A stretch of 64,000 bases of DNA, from the NCBI GenBank assembly GCA_964030785.1, contig OZ034977.1, positions 30,066,652-30,130,651 on the forward strand. The letters run 5' to 3'. This stretch comes from Siderastrea siderea (taxonomy: Eukaryota; Cnidaria; Anthozoa; Scleractinia; Rhizangiidae). Made by a program: the position numbers and the translations under genes. Below, piece by piece: positions 34,790 to 46,033 of this stretch (positions are counted from its first letter, which is position 1; every line of letters starts with the position of its first letter). The notes beneath the pieces are model-generated. The model searched no databases. It was not told where the DNA came from and saw only the letters and a program-made list of their open reading frames with translations.

Positions 34790-35875
34790 TATACTATAAG
34801 CGGCACAGAAGGATATACCAGTTAGTCTTTTTAACTTTTTTGCCTTACTTTTGATTTTGAACCGATTTGTTCGATTTTAGAGTTCGAGACACTGACTTGC
34901 TGACTGCGGAAGAGGAAACCAGATTTAACGATTACGTCATAAGACATGCCTTAACGTGTTTGAGATAAAGCGACGACCTCGCTTTTTACTAATTTCTCCA
35001 GATCGATAATCATGTTTGTATAGTGCCATATTCACAACAGTATATAAATGCTTCGCTTACAACTCTTGATAACGGCATGTTCAGTTGTGGACAAAATTTA
35101 TCTTTAAATTTTAATTTTAATTCAACAAAATATTCAAAGCGATAAGACAGATGAGCTGAGTCATCCGATTTTAAACATTTCGTCATTCGGTAACGTAAAA
35201 GACAAAATACTGTCACAATTTTCGTCACGCCGGTTAGCACGTTGAGATTCTGACGATGTGTTTGTCTTTATCGATAATCATGTTTTTATAGTGCCCTATT
35301 CACAACAGTATATAAATACATTGCTCACAACTCTTGGTAAAAGCATGTTCAGTTGTGGACAAATGTATATCAACATTTAATTTTTTAGTTTAAGTTAACA
35401 AAATTAAATATTCAAAGCGATAAGACAGATGAGCTGAGTCATCAGATTTTAAACATAACGTCATTCGGTAACGCAAAGGGCAAAATACTGTCACAATTTT
35501 CGTTAGCCAGTTAGCACGTTGAACCAAGTAAAAACATTTGTCGAGGGTGGAGTGGGTCAAAACGACTGGTAAATGCCTATAATGCGCTTTCTTGTAACCT
35601 GTACGATAGAGCATAGCAATGATTTATTTCGTATTTGCATTCACAATTTGGCTTAAGGAGCCCTTGACATGATTAAAGGAAACTGTGCACAAAGCGTGGT
35701 TCCCAGGTATGGGGACAAGTTCAATTCTTTTGGGCTGTTACGGTGCCCATACTGATCAATCGTGAAGATGTGGTTACTTTTATATTGGGAAATTTGTCGC
35801 CCAGTTTTTGAAATGCGTCTGTTTTGAGAATTTTTGTTCCGGGTTTTGAGGAAGACCGACCAAAAGACAGCGAAA

Positions 35876-36788
35876 ATGAGTGAAGAATGTATAGTCTGTG
35901 GAGCTATGTTTGGTGAGGAGAGGGTGAATAATTCAGTTGACCTCCTTTCCAGGGTATTGGTCGCCTTTTTAGTTGGTCAAATTTAAGCGTTAGTTACAGT
36001 TACACACTTTTACTGCAACTTGCTGTTACAGATGCTTGAATGTTATTGAAGCGGTTAAGCTGCAGTCACGCACAGCTCGCTTGCTTTCTTTTCGAGACGA
36101 ACCAACACTTCGTCGGTTCTGCACGCAATGCGGGCGTATGTTTAACCGACGAAGTCGAGTTAGAGCAGTCGTGACAAGAGGGTCGACTGGTTTGGTCGGT
36201 CAAAATACGTCGTGTAAGGCTCACAAGGTGTGTATTTCGCTATGGCCGATGGGATGTGATGACGTGAGAACAAGAGCGGACGAGTCGCCATTTTGAATTG
36301 GCAGGTCAAGAAAGGTGACGGAGGCTTGGTGGAAGATTTGCTTCGACTGTGTTGAAGTATAATTTTGTGCTGACCGCTGAACATATAGAGAACAAGTTGT
36401 ACACAGACATCGATTAGTACACACACACACGCACGATAGGACAAGGGTCCACATAAAAAGTATCGTAGGTATAGAAGCACACGTCCGTCGACCAGTGTTG
36501 GCTTTGGCCGGACTGAAATATCTGTGCAATACTAGTGAAAGAAAGCAAGGAGGACTGAAAATAACAGGAGGTGAAGTCCAGTGGCACTGTTGATGCAGGT
36601 GGGACCAAAGTGTTGCTGAGACATCGTAAGGATAGAATCTTTCACAGTAAATGTTATGAGAGGAAAATTCTGGTGTATGTTTTCGTGGTTATGTTTAATA
36701 CTTGGAAAGTATCTAGCTGCCAACGTTAAGAAAGGTTATTCGCAGGTTGGAAATGAATTACTACACGGGGCTGGATCTTCTTGGATAG
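35876..36788 (+). CDS. Zinc-knuckle array gene, intact copy C (138 residues)
   Basis: Exons 35876-35953, 36066-36227, 36568-36672 and 36717-36788, all phase 0 as in copy A. It starts MSEECIVCGAMF, two residues shorter because a 6-base in-frame deletion brings a later ATG into place. Both CxxC knuckles and the CxxH are kept. Exon 3 and 4 differ from copy A at several residues (RIFHSKCYERKIL; RLEMNYYTGLDLLG) without any stop. The intron between exons 2 and 3 contains the extra ~150 bp segment shared with unit 5. The last predicted intron is 44 nt, which is very short. Preservation of four open frames in a divergent copy is the main argument that this is a gene. Confidence 0.35.
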
Positions 36789-36817
36789 TATAAGCGGCAC
36801 AGAAGGATATACCAGTT

Positions 36818-38203
36818 TAACCTGCGATCAGGCTCTATTTTCGTTTCGCTTGGTGAAACATTCAGGCGGGACGGGCGAAACGAAAAATAGAGCCTGATAC
36901 AGTTCTTCTACGGAACGTCTGCCGCCCACTTTTTTTGATTGATTGACATTCAACAAACAGCCAATCAAAATTTCTTCTGCTTGCACGATCCTCGGTATGC
37001 AAATTTCCCATAACGGCAATTCGCAGAAAGTCACGTAAATGTCGGCAAAAAAAGAAAATCATAGGCTACGATATATCTTCTAGGCACAAGTACTCAAATT
37101 TACACGATTGCTAACTTGAAGGTTCCGGTACTGTACATGGTTGCTCTGTCTGATCTGAAACTGAATGAAAATTCAAAACACGACGAGGTTGTGATGTACC
37201 AAAATATGCTGCATGCTTGAATCATTTCCCGTTTCAGGTGGTATTTGGAAATATTCTCTTCCCAATTGTACCGATTTTCTGCGTAAAAAACCTTGGACAA
37301 TTAAGAGAAATACCTTCAGTTTCATTCTTTAGAATAAAAATATAAATAAAACCGTTTATAAACAAAGGGGTATTTTGTAATTTAATTCGAGAAGTGATAA
37401 ATATTTGAAATTAGCAGCGAATTTTATCTCTAAGCAGCAGCGAATTTTAAAACGAAAAACATCTATTATAAAACTAGTCAGATCCTTTGATGTCAATGTC
37501 AGAGATCAATAAAACGACATAAGTATTAAACAATGAATGAATAAACTGAAAATCGTTATTGCGACTTGATTGCGGTTCTCGCCAAACATTACCGTGCGAG
37601 CAGAGGCCCTTCGATCTGCTCGCAGGGTAGCCAAACATTAGTTCACCGTTCAGTTTACCGAATTATCGGTTGACTTGTTGATCATTCTTGGCGAAAGATA
37701 CTTGCTCGTCTGCTGTTCGTTTTGTTTCGTAAGACGCGGAAACAGCCACTACTCTGTTCATGTTATCAATACTAGTTGAAAGCCGTCAAATGAAAATTCC
37801 GCGACACGATGCGATAAAACAGAATACATACTTCACTGTTGCTGTACTTCTCTGCTCCAGGTGAGAGACAGCTTGCGTCAAACCGAACGCCATTCTCAGG
37901 AGAGAAAGAAATGGTGACAATTCTCCTAGAACGACGAGAATTTATTAGAGCAACATATTTTACTTCGGCAGACTTGTTCCTTGGTTGTCCCTTGGCGATG
38001 GCGGTCGGATCGAAATCTCGTAGACAATTTACTTCCGTTGACAGCTCTATTGTTAAAGGGCCAATCAGATTGCGAGATTCCGCGGCCAAAATTTGGCCGC
38101 CGACATGAACTTCTGTGAGAGATTGTATCAGGCCCTATTTTAGCGAGCGACCAACATAAGAGAATATGAGAGCGATGCTAAAATTCGGCCTGATCGCAGG
38201 TTA
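36818..38203. mobile_element. 1386 bp DNA transposon in array unit 4, 9 bp target duplication
   Basis: Perfect tips TAACCTGCGATCAGGC and the inverse GCCTGATCGCAGGTTA. ATACCAGTT is duplicated at both sides (36809-36817 and 38204-38212), and the other array units show the single, uninterrupted site. A nested second inverted repeat (CGTTTCGCTTGG...GGGCGAAACGAAAAATAG) lies just inside the left end. The interior has only short frames (105 and 89 codons) with no recognised transposase. A 9 bp duplication suggests a Mutator-like element. An 84 bp deletion derivative of the family lies at 44801-44884. Confidence 0.9.
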
Positions 38204-39317
38204 ATACCAGTTAGTCTTTTTAATTTTTCTGCTTTAGTTTTGATTTTGAACCGATTTGTTCGATTTTAGAGTTCGAGACACTGACTTGCTGACTCCGGAA
38301 GAGCAAACCGGATTTAACGATTACGTCATAAGACATGCTTTAACGTGTTTGAGATAAACCGACGACTTTGCCTTTTTACTAATTTCTCCTGATTCTGACG
38401 GTGTGTTTGTCTTAATCGATAATCTGTTTTTATAGTGCCAGAATCACAACAGTATATAAATACATAGCTCACAACTCTCGGTAATGGCATGTTCAGTTGT
38501 GGACAAAATTCATCTTTAAATTTTAATTTTAATTCAACAAATTATTCAAAGTGATAAGACAGATGAGCTGAGTCATCCGATTTTAAACATTACGTCATTC
38601 GGTAACGCAAAAGCGGACAAAATACTGTCACAATTTTCGTCACGCCGGTTAGCACGTTGAGATTCTGACGATGTGTTTGTCTTTAACGATAATCATGTTT
38701 TTATAGTGCCCTTTTCACAACAGTATATAAATATATCAATCACAACTCTCGGTAAAAGCATGTTCAGTTGTGGATAAATTTGTATCGACATTTAATTTTT
38801 TAGTTTCATTCAACACAATTAAATATACAAAGCGATAAGACAGATGAGCTGAGTCATCAGATTTTAAACATTACGTCATTCGGTAACGCAACGGGCAAAA
38901 TACTGTCACAATTTTCGTTAGGCCAGTTAGCACGGCACGTTGAGCCAAGTAAAAACATTTATCGAGGGTGGAGTGGGTCAAAACGACTGGTAAATGCCTA
39001 TAATGCGCTTTCTTGTATCCTGTACGTAGCAGTGATTTATTTCGTATTTGCATTCACAATTTGGCTTAAGGAGCCCATAGCATGATTAAAGGAAACTGTG
39101 CACAAAGCGTGGTTCCCAGGCGTGGGGAAAAGTTCAATTCTTTTGGGCTGTTACAGTGCCTATGCTGATCAATCGTAAAGATGTGGTTACTTTTATATTG
39201 GGAAATTTATCACCCGTTTTTTGAAATGCGTCTGTTTTGAGAATTGTGATGGCTTTTTTGTTCAGGGTTTTGAGGAAGGCCGACCAAAAGACAGCGAAAA
39301 ATGATCTTGTATGAAGA

Positions 39318-40205
39318 ATGCATGAGGTCATGGGCGTAGTCTGTGGGGCTATGTTTGGTGAGGAGAGGGTGAATAATTCAGTTGACCTCCTTTCCAGGGT
39401 ATTGTTCGCTTTTTTCCGGTTGTCAAATTTCAGCGTTAGTTACAGTTACGCACTTTTGCTGCAACTTGCTGTTACAGATGCTTGAATGTTATTGAACCTG
39501 CAGTCACGCACGCCTCGCTTGCTTTCTTTTCGAGACAAACTAACACTTCGTCGGTTCTGCACGCATTGCGGGCCTATGTTTAACCGACGAAGTCATGTCA
39601 AGAGGGTCGACTGGTTTGGTCGGTCAAAATACGTCGTGTAAGACTCACAAGATGTGTATTTCGCTATGGCCCACGGGATGGGATGAGGTGAGAACAAGAG
39701 CGGACGAGTCGCCATTTTAAATTGGCAGGTCAAGAAAGGTGACGGAGGCTTGGTGCAAGATTTGCTTCGACTGTGTTGTGGTATAATTTTGTGCTGACCT
39801 CTGAACATATAGAGAAGAAGTTGTACACAGACATCGATTAGTACACACACGCACGCACGATAGGACAAGGGCCACATAAAAAGTATCGTAGGTGTAGAAG
39901 CACACGTCCGCCGAGCAGTGTTGGCTTTGGCCGGACTGAAATATCTGTGCAATACTAGTGAAAGAAAGCAAGGAGGACTGATAATAACAACAGGTGATGT
40001 CCAGTGGCACTGTTGATGCTGGTGGGACCAAAGTGTTGCTGAGACATCGTAAGGATAGAATCGTTCTCAGTAAATGTTATGAGAGGAAAATTCTGGTGTA
40101 TGTTGTTGTGGTTATGTTTACCTGTTTAATAGTTGGAAAGTATCCAGCTGCCAACGTTAAGAAAGGTTATTCGCAGGTGGGAAATGAATTAGTACACGAG
40201 GCTGG
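39318..40205 (+). pseudogene. Zinc-knuckle array gene, copy D, broken
   Basis: Exon 1 has lost its first cysteine through a small insertion (it now reads MGVVCGAMFGEER). Exon 2 (from 39504) carries a 14-base deletion that shifts the frame, and its donor is changed from GTGTGT to GATGTG. Exon 3 is still open, but exon 4 has an early TAG. Clearly not able to make the four-exon product. Confidence 0.45.
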
Positions 40206-41151
40206 ATCTTCTTGGATAGTATAAGCGGCCCGGAATTATATACCAGTTACTCTTTTTAATTTTTCTGCTTTACTTTTTGATTTTGAACCGATTTGTTCGA
40301 TTTTAGAGTTCGAGACACTGACTTGCTAACTCCGGAAGAGCAAACGGGATTTAACGATTACGTCATAAGACATGCTTTAACGTGTTTGAGATAAAGCGAC
40401 GACTTCGCTTTTTACCAATTTCTCCAGATCGAAAATCATGTTTTTATAGTGCCATATTCACAACAGTATTTAAATGCTTCACTCACAACTCTCGATAACA
40501 GCATGTTCAGTTGTGGCCAAATATATCTTTAAATTTTTATTTTGATTTAACAAAATATTGAAAGCGATAAGACAGATGAGCTGAGTCATCCGATTTTAAA
40601 CATTACGTCATTCGGTAACGCAAAAGACAAAATGCTGTCACAATTTTTGTCACGCCGGTTAGCACGTTGAGATTCTGACGATGTGTTTATCTTAATCGAT
40701 AATCATGTCTTTATAGTGCCCTATTCACAACAGTATATAAATACATTGCTTACAACTCTCGGTAAAAGCATGTTTAGTTGTGGACAAATGTATATCAACA
40801 CAGTTTAATTTTTTGGTTTAATTCAACAAAACTAAATATTCAAAGCGATAAGACAGATGAGCTGAGTGATTTATTTCGTATTTGCATTCACAATTTGGCT
40901 TAAAGAGCCCTTGACATGATTAAAGGAAACTGTGCACAAAGCGTGGTTCCCAGGTGTGGGGAAAAGTTCAATTCTTTTGGGCTGTTACGGTGCCCATACT
41001 GATCAATCTTAAAGATGTGGTTACTTTTATATTGGGAAAATTGTCGCCCATTTTTTGAAATGCGTCTGTTTTGAGAATTGTGATGGCGTTTTCGTTCAGG
41101 GTTTTGAGGAAGACCGACCAAAAGACAGCGAAAAACGGTCTTGAGTGAAGA

Positions 41152-41414
41152 ATGGATGAGGTCATGGGCATAGTCTGTGGAGCTTTGTTTGGTGAGGAGA
41201 GGGTGAATAATTCAGTTGACGTCCTTTCCAGGGTATTGATCGCCTTTTCAGTTGGTCAAATTTCAGCGTTAGTTACAGTTACACACTTTTACTGCAACGT
41301 GCTGTTACAGATGCTTGAATGTTATTGAACCTTCAGTCACGCACGCCTCGCTTCCTTTCTTTTCGAGACGAACCAACACTTCGTCGGTTCTGCACGCATT
41401 GCGGGCCTATGTTT
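41152..41414 (+). pseudogene. Zinc-knuckle array gene, last copy, 3' truncated
   Basis: Exon 1 starts at 41152 and, like copy D, lacks the first cysteine (MGIVCGALFGEER). Exon 2 runs until 41414, just past the CxxC knuckle, where the array ends and unrelated DNA begins. Confidence 0.4.
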
Positions 41415-41773
41415 GGTGTTGTAGAAACGTCAACGACCAACAATGTTTCTCTTTTGTTTTCGGCCTAATTTTAATGAAAAATCGAGATCTTTAGGATTTG
41501 TTGCCGGAAAATATTCGTCTATAAGACGCACCCCGAAGTAGCGATAATTTTTGACAGAAATACTGGCTTTCGTGACAAAAAAATAGAAAAAGAAAACGGT
41601 GCGGCTTGTAAGCGAAAAAATACGGACATATACAGCATAGAAACTTTAGTTCATTTCAATATGATCGATCGGACCGGTCAACATGACCGGCAAGGCGAAC
41701 ATTTGACCCGTCAAACCCCCAATCAGGCCGGACATTGTAAGTTGACCGGCCGTCATTTCCAGCCCTGAAGTTG

Positions 41774-43030
41774 GATCGTGTCTAAAAGTACATACGAGTG
41801 ACCACGAGTGACCACGAATGACCACGAGTGACCACGAGTGACCACGAGTAGACCGCGAGTGACCACGAGTGACCACGAGTGAGATTGCATCAAAATATTT
41901 GGCTGATGTCATGATGACGTCATCATTACATCATTTTATCAAATAATTACTATTTCACGGCAAACTGACCGTTTCTTGAGACCTTTATGCCTGGATTCGA
42001 CATTTTCACCATTTCTGACTGGGTACAAACTTCCCGCCACCTGCACCCTTTAATCTCGGTTCCCGCCACTTTTCTTAACTTTTTCTTCCCGCCCTTTTTT
42101 CCGCCTCCCGTACACCTCCCTCCCTCTTTTCTACCCGGAGTCCCAAATTCTGTCCACCTCCATCCCTATGCCCCCCTCCTCGAAGGCTACCAGTGACCAA
42201 GGGTGAAAAAAAAGAAAGAAAGTGAAAATGACAAATACAAAAATTAACAAAAAGGTTTTCTGTGAAAGTACGTGATTTAAGGAAATATTTAATTGTTAAA
42301 CGATTATAGTGGTTTACGCTATAAATTTCTCATATCAGCAAAACAATACAATGAAACCACTTTGTTAACAACAACAGTCTAGAAAGAGGAAATCAAAGTA
42401 ATTATTTATCTTAGATTTCTTTGACTATTATTAATAACTTGTCACAGGCAATAATGTTGCTGCGAGTACGTCCAAATCGTTTACAAGTCGCGCAAATCCC
42501 GCAGGACGCTAAACACATACTGGTAGAATGACAAATGTAAACAACTAGGCCGACGATGAGATTATCCCGCCTTTAGTTAACTGGAAACTAACAAATTTAT
42601 TAAAGTGAACTACGTTTAAGAGAATTTGGGACTCCGAGTAGAAAAGATGAAGGGAGGTGCACAGGAGGCGGAAAAAAGGGCGGGAAGGAAAAGGTAAGAA
42701 AAGTGGCGGGAACCGACATTAAAGGGTGCGGGTGGAGGGAAGTTTGTGCCCCCATCCCCCTCCCTATCCGTGCCCTGGCCCCTCCCCCATTCAGTCAGAA
42801 ATGGCGAAAATGTGGAATCCAGGTATTAAGGTCTAAAGAAACGGCCAGTTTGCCGTGAAATAGTGATTATTTGATAAAATGATCTAATGATGACGTCATC
42901 GTAACATCAGCAAAATATTTAGATGTAATCTCACTCGTGGTCACTTGTAGTCACTCGTGGTCACTCGTGGTCACTCGTGGTCACTCGTGGTCTACTCGTG
43001 GTCACTCGTGTGTACTTTTAGACACGATCG
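41774..43030. mobile_element. Foldback-type transposon with ~400 bp arms and minisatellite tips
   Basis: The left arm (41774 to about 42180) and the right arm (about 42640-43030) are reverse complements: GATCGTGTCTAAAAGTACA at the left tip, its inverse at the right, then about eight 10 bp GACCACGAGT repeats in each arm, then a shared TTGCCGTGAAATA...-type body and a pyrimidine-rich stretch. TGAAGTTG is duplicated at both sides (41766-41773 and 43031-43038). The ~460 bp centre has no gene. Long arms with tandem repeats at the tips are the hallmark of Foldback elements; the 8 bp duplication fits hAT or Mutator mobilisation. Confidence 0.88.
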
Positions 43031-43247
43031 TGAAGTTGTTTTTAAATTGCACGGAATGCAAAAATGTCAAAAAGGAGAAAATTTCTGGCGAAATTTTCTT
43101 TGTGAACATCAGCATCCGTCAGCAGCGTGCACCCATGGGCAAATAGTCAATGACTAATTAGCCAATCAGAACGAGTGGTTTGCTTAAGTTATGTAATAAA
43201 CATGTTTCAATTGAGGATACCTATTTTTCGAGTTGGGCACCGAGTTA

Positions 43248-43648
43248 GGGGCTGTTTACATGGAGGGAGGAAGATCCTAGCGCAAGGAAGATACTAGAAG
43301 GCGGATCATCCTAGCGCCATATATGTTTTCTGCATTCAGTTTACATGCAAAATGTCAGTTGTACTCAGTCCTAGCGCTAGGACCTTTCTAGTGCTAGGAT
43401 CTTTCTTGCTGAGAGATAGGAAGATCCTAGCACCATGTAAACTACCTTCGCTCGGAAGATCCTAGTACTAGGGACAGAAAAACAAATATGGCGGCGGCCA
43501 GGCGTTCAGCTGCTAAAGGCCGACAGTTTTATTTAATTTCCAGCAACCACCCCGACCAAATTTCTGCATGTAAACCGAACGAAAATTTGTTTCACCATCT
43601 AGGATCTTCCTAGTGCTAGGATCTTTCTCACTTCATGTAAACAGCCCC
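43248..43648. mobile_element. Tourist-like PIF/Harbinger MITE, TTA target duplication
   Basis: GGGGCTGTTTACATG at the left and its perfect inverse at the right, flanked by TTA on both sides (43245-43247 and 43649-43651). The interior is made of many CTAGGATC/GATCCTAG words in both orientations. The GGGGCTGTTT tip and TTA duplication are classic Tourist-type features. It is inserted into an inverted relic of the 46-61 kb array unit. Confidence 0.85.
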
Positions 43649-43651
43649 TTA

Positions 43652-43805
43652 GAAACCGAGTTAGGAACCCAATTAAGAAACAAAGTCAGGAATCGAGAGA
43701 ATAACTAGAAATACCTGTTTCACAAAAATTTTGGCTTAGAAATCGAAGTTACCTTTTGTGACACTTACATAGAGAAAGAAGGCGGAGGCTAGTTACTAGA
43801 CACGG
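43652..43805 (-). repeat. Inverted relic of the 46-61 kb array unit
   Basis: In reverse complement this matches the start region of the array unit (about 46295-46420): GCCTCCGCCTTCTTTCTCTA, then TTTCTAGTTATTCTC and the GGTTCCTAACTCGGTTTC repeats. It holds an extra short segment relative to the arrayed units. The Tourist-like MITE at 43248 splits it from its continuation (GCACCGAGTTA). Confidence 0.65.
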
Positions 43806-44194
43806 CCGAGTGATTCGTTGGAGGCCATTTTTTAAACGCGTGGCCGAACAACCCCGAAAGAGATTATGGGAACACATAGGCACATTTCTGCCGTTATTTC
43901 CGTGACTGAGTCGTGTGGATTCAGTGTTGTTCATGTGATGTTCGGTATTCCCAAGAGAGTCTCTTCGCTGTGTTTTCAGGTCTTATCGGAGTTGTTTTCG
44001 CTATTTTTAAGCGCCGGTGTGTCAGATAACTAGTTCCTATTGATAGGAGTGGTGACTTGTGTCGTTTATCAGTGATTTCACGCTCAGTAGTATTCAATAT
44101 GTTGCGGTAAAATGTAAGAGAAATAGCATTAGATCAAAACGAACAACGCTGTTTTCTTAGGATAATTTTTCAGGGGCATATCCTGATTATGCTC

Positions 44195-45394
44195 ACCTGC
44201 ATAACAGGCGTTATTGAGCCGAGAGAGTCATTATTTCTGAGCCACGCGAAGAGCGAGACGTGAGCGCGGAGTGGCAGGGGCGTGGTACTGTGCGTGGTAC
44301 AGTGCGAGACGAGAAGTGGAGGGAAAAATATCCCCTGTGGACAATCTATTGTTCAAGCTCTTCCGCCCACCAATCTTGATTGACAGAGGTGTTTTCGAAA
44401 TAACTAATCAAAAAGCCTTTCAATTATTTGCGGGAAACATGTCACGTTTCTGTCGCATTAGCGCATATGTTTTTCAGACCAGACATCAGTGGTATCACGT
44501 GCAGGAAGAATCAGGGTCAAATAGTTCTTGGCATAATTATTTTACAGTCGAGCCAGGTCAAGCATACCCCCATAGAATAAAAATTTGAAGTTGATTATTA
44601 CAATAATGATTTCATTATTCTATTCAATAATCCACTTTTGAAACGAAGAATGAAATATTGAAAATAAAACTCAATCCGTTAGCCGAATATTGATTGAACG
44701 AATGCATGACATCATGCCTCAGGCACGTGGGAATTTGACATGTTTCCACCAACTGTATTATCTGATTTTAAAACTTTTCTCTTCTTTTCTCTCCACTACC
44801 TAACCTGAGATCAGGCCAAATCTTAGCATCGCTCTCATGAATGTTTCACCGAGCGAAACGAAAATAGAGCCTGATCGCAGGTTACCGACTACCAGAGACA
44901 AATCAGAACATGAAAAAAACTTTGAGCATTTTGATGGGACTGATATGATTGCAATAGGAAAGAGGAAGTAAACATTAAAAGAGGTGAGAATCCGTTGAGA
45001 GCGGTTAATGCAAATCGGGAAACCTGTCAAATTTCAACGTGCCTGGTTTTTGAGGTTTATTTGGCTCAGTTGTATTTGGTTCGTCAAGTTTATAGCCGCT
45101 GACGTAATGTCGTTATCTGTGAAAGTAACATGTTCGGTAGACTATGGCGTCACAAGCAGCATCCAACAGTTGTTTCAATCAGCATCACTGACACATGGTA
45201 TAAATTGACCAATCAGTATTACCGTTCACCAGATGAACGGTCAAACTTTGGAAGAGGTAAAGACTGTCTGGAAGACTGTCCACAGGCGTTTTTTTTAATT
45301 TCTCCTCGTCTCGCACTCCTTGCTCGCGTCTCGCTTTTCACGTGGCTCAGAAAAAATATCTCGCTCGGCTCAGTAACGCCTGTTATGCAGGCTA
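44195..45394. mobile_element. 1.2 kb DNA transposon, 10 bp target duplication
   Basis: CCTGCATAACAGGCGTTA is present inverted at both ends, and the arms stay similar for about 90 bp (GAGCCGAG, TCTGAGCCACG, GCGAGACG). GATTATGCTC lies directly outside both ends (44185-44194 and 45395-45404). The interior has a 105-codon frame without recognisable features. A 10 bp duplication suggests the Mutator-like group. Another element (44801-44884) is nested in it. Confidence 0.85.
44801..44884. mobile_element. 84 bp nested deletion derivative of the 36818 family
   Basis: The tips TAACCTGAGATCAGGC and GCCTGATCGCAGGTTA match the 1386 bp element in array unit 4, and the inside reads GAGCGAAACGAAAATAGAGC as there. 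Flanks CCACTACC and CGACTACC resemble a slightly diverged 9 bp target duplication. Confidence 0.7.
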
Positions 45395-45404
45395 GATTAT
45401 GCTC

Positions 45405-46033
45405 GTGTTGATTGTGAAGCATACAGAGTCATTATGAACAGTCGATGATTTCCGGTTTTGATTACATAATCAGAGATCTTGTATGGTGCAATGTTTGATT
45501 TTTGCCGATGCGAGTGGAAATTCTGTGTTGGAACATTGAATTCAACATTTGTGACTTCTGTCCATTGGCGATTGTTATTGAAGAGGAAATACGAAAGTTA
45601 TTCAAGGATACAGGAGACACTAGTGGAATAATTTGTACTATTAAACCCGGAGATCAGAGAAGGCATTTTAATATTCTACTTTGAGAGTGGTAATTGAAAA
45701 CTGACCACAGAAGAACTGACAGCTCGTTCATCGAATTTGGAGTTCAAGAGAGAGTCATTCTTAGAGTGCTCAACGTAAGTAGCTTAACTGTCTTTACTCA
45801 CCCCGCTAAAAACGGTATGGTATGTATTTTTTCAAATTTTTGATTGCGTGATTCCTTATCAAAAATATTGAATAGGTTATTAGAGCTGCGTTTAGCTGGA
45901 CTTCGATGGACTGGCCTAACGCTCGCTCGCTTGTTCGTTTCCCTCTCCGTCAAAATCAAAGGCAAATCCTGGAAATGGTGTTCCTCTCAGCAAAGAAAAA
46001 AAATGGCTGCTAACGAATCACTCGGTCGTGTCT
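45405..46033. other. No gene recognised
   Basis: Short frames (60 and 79 codons) on the + strand, without splice context or domain features. They are considered chance frames. Confidence 0.4.

Larger units (their letters stand above)
30366..41414 (+). repeat. Five-unit tandem array (1.66-3.44 kb units)
   Basis: Units, cut at TTAACCGACGAAG: 30366-32620, 32621-34479, 34480-36141, 36142-39579, 39580-41414. Length differences are explained by insertions: 382 bp in unit 1, 1386 bp in unit 4, an extra ~150 bp exon-like segment in units 4 and 5, and a deletion in unit 3. The array starts with the sequence that follows GCCTATGTT inside a unit and ends exactly with GCCTATGTTT, so it holds a whole number of units. 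Units 1-3 are closest to each other; 4 and 5 form a second pair. Each unit carries the gene model described in separate entries. Confidence 0.9.
29559..41767. mobile_element. Candidate giant hAT-like element enclosing the tandem array
   Basis: The left boundary begins CAGGGCTGGAAA and the right boundary is its exact inverse, TTTCCAGCCCTG. Both ends carry the same subterminal palindrome, CCGGTCA-3 bp-TGACCGG (29588-29604 and 41674-41690), and further GACCGG words. Short CAGGG-type tips with repeated subterminal words are typical of hAT transposons. AAGTT lies directly outside both tips, but hAT duplications are 8 bp, so this match is incomplete. No transposase was recognised inside; the interior is almost all tandem array. 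The alternative is two unrelated hAT relics that happen to face each other. Confidence 0.4.

Noticed and set aside
42937..43157. Frames with repeated TRGHSWSLVV words
   Set aside because: They are translations of the 10 bp GACCACGAGT minisatellite in the foldback element.
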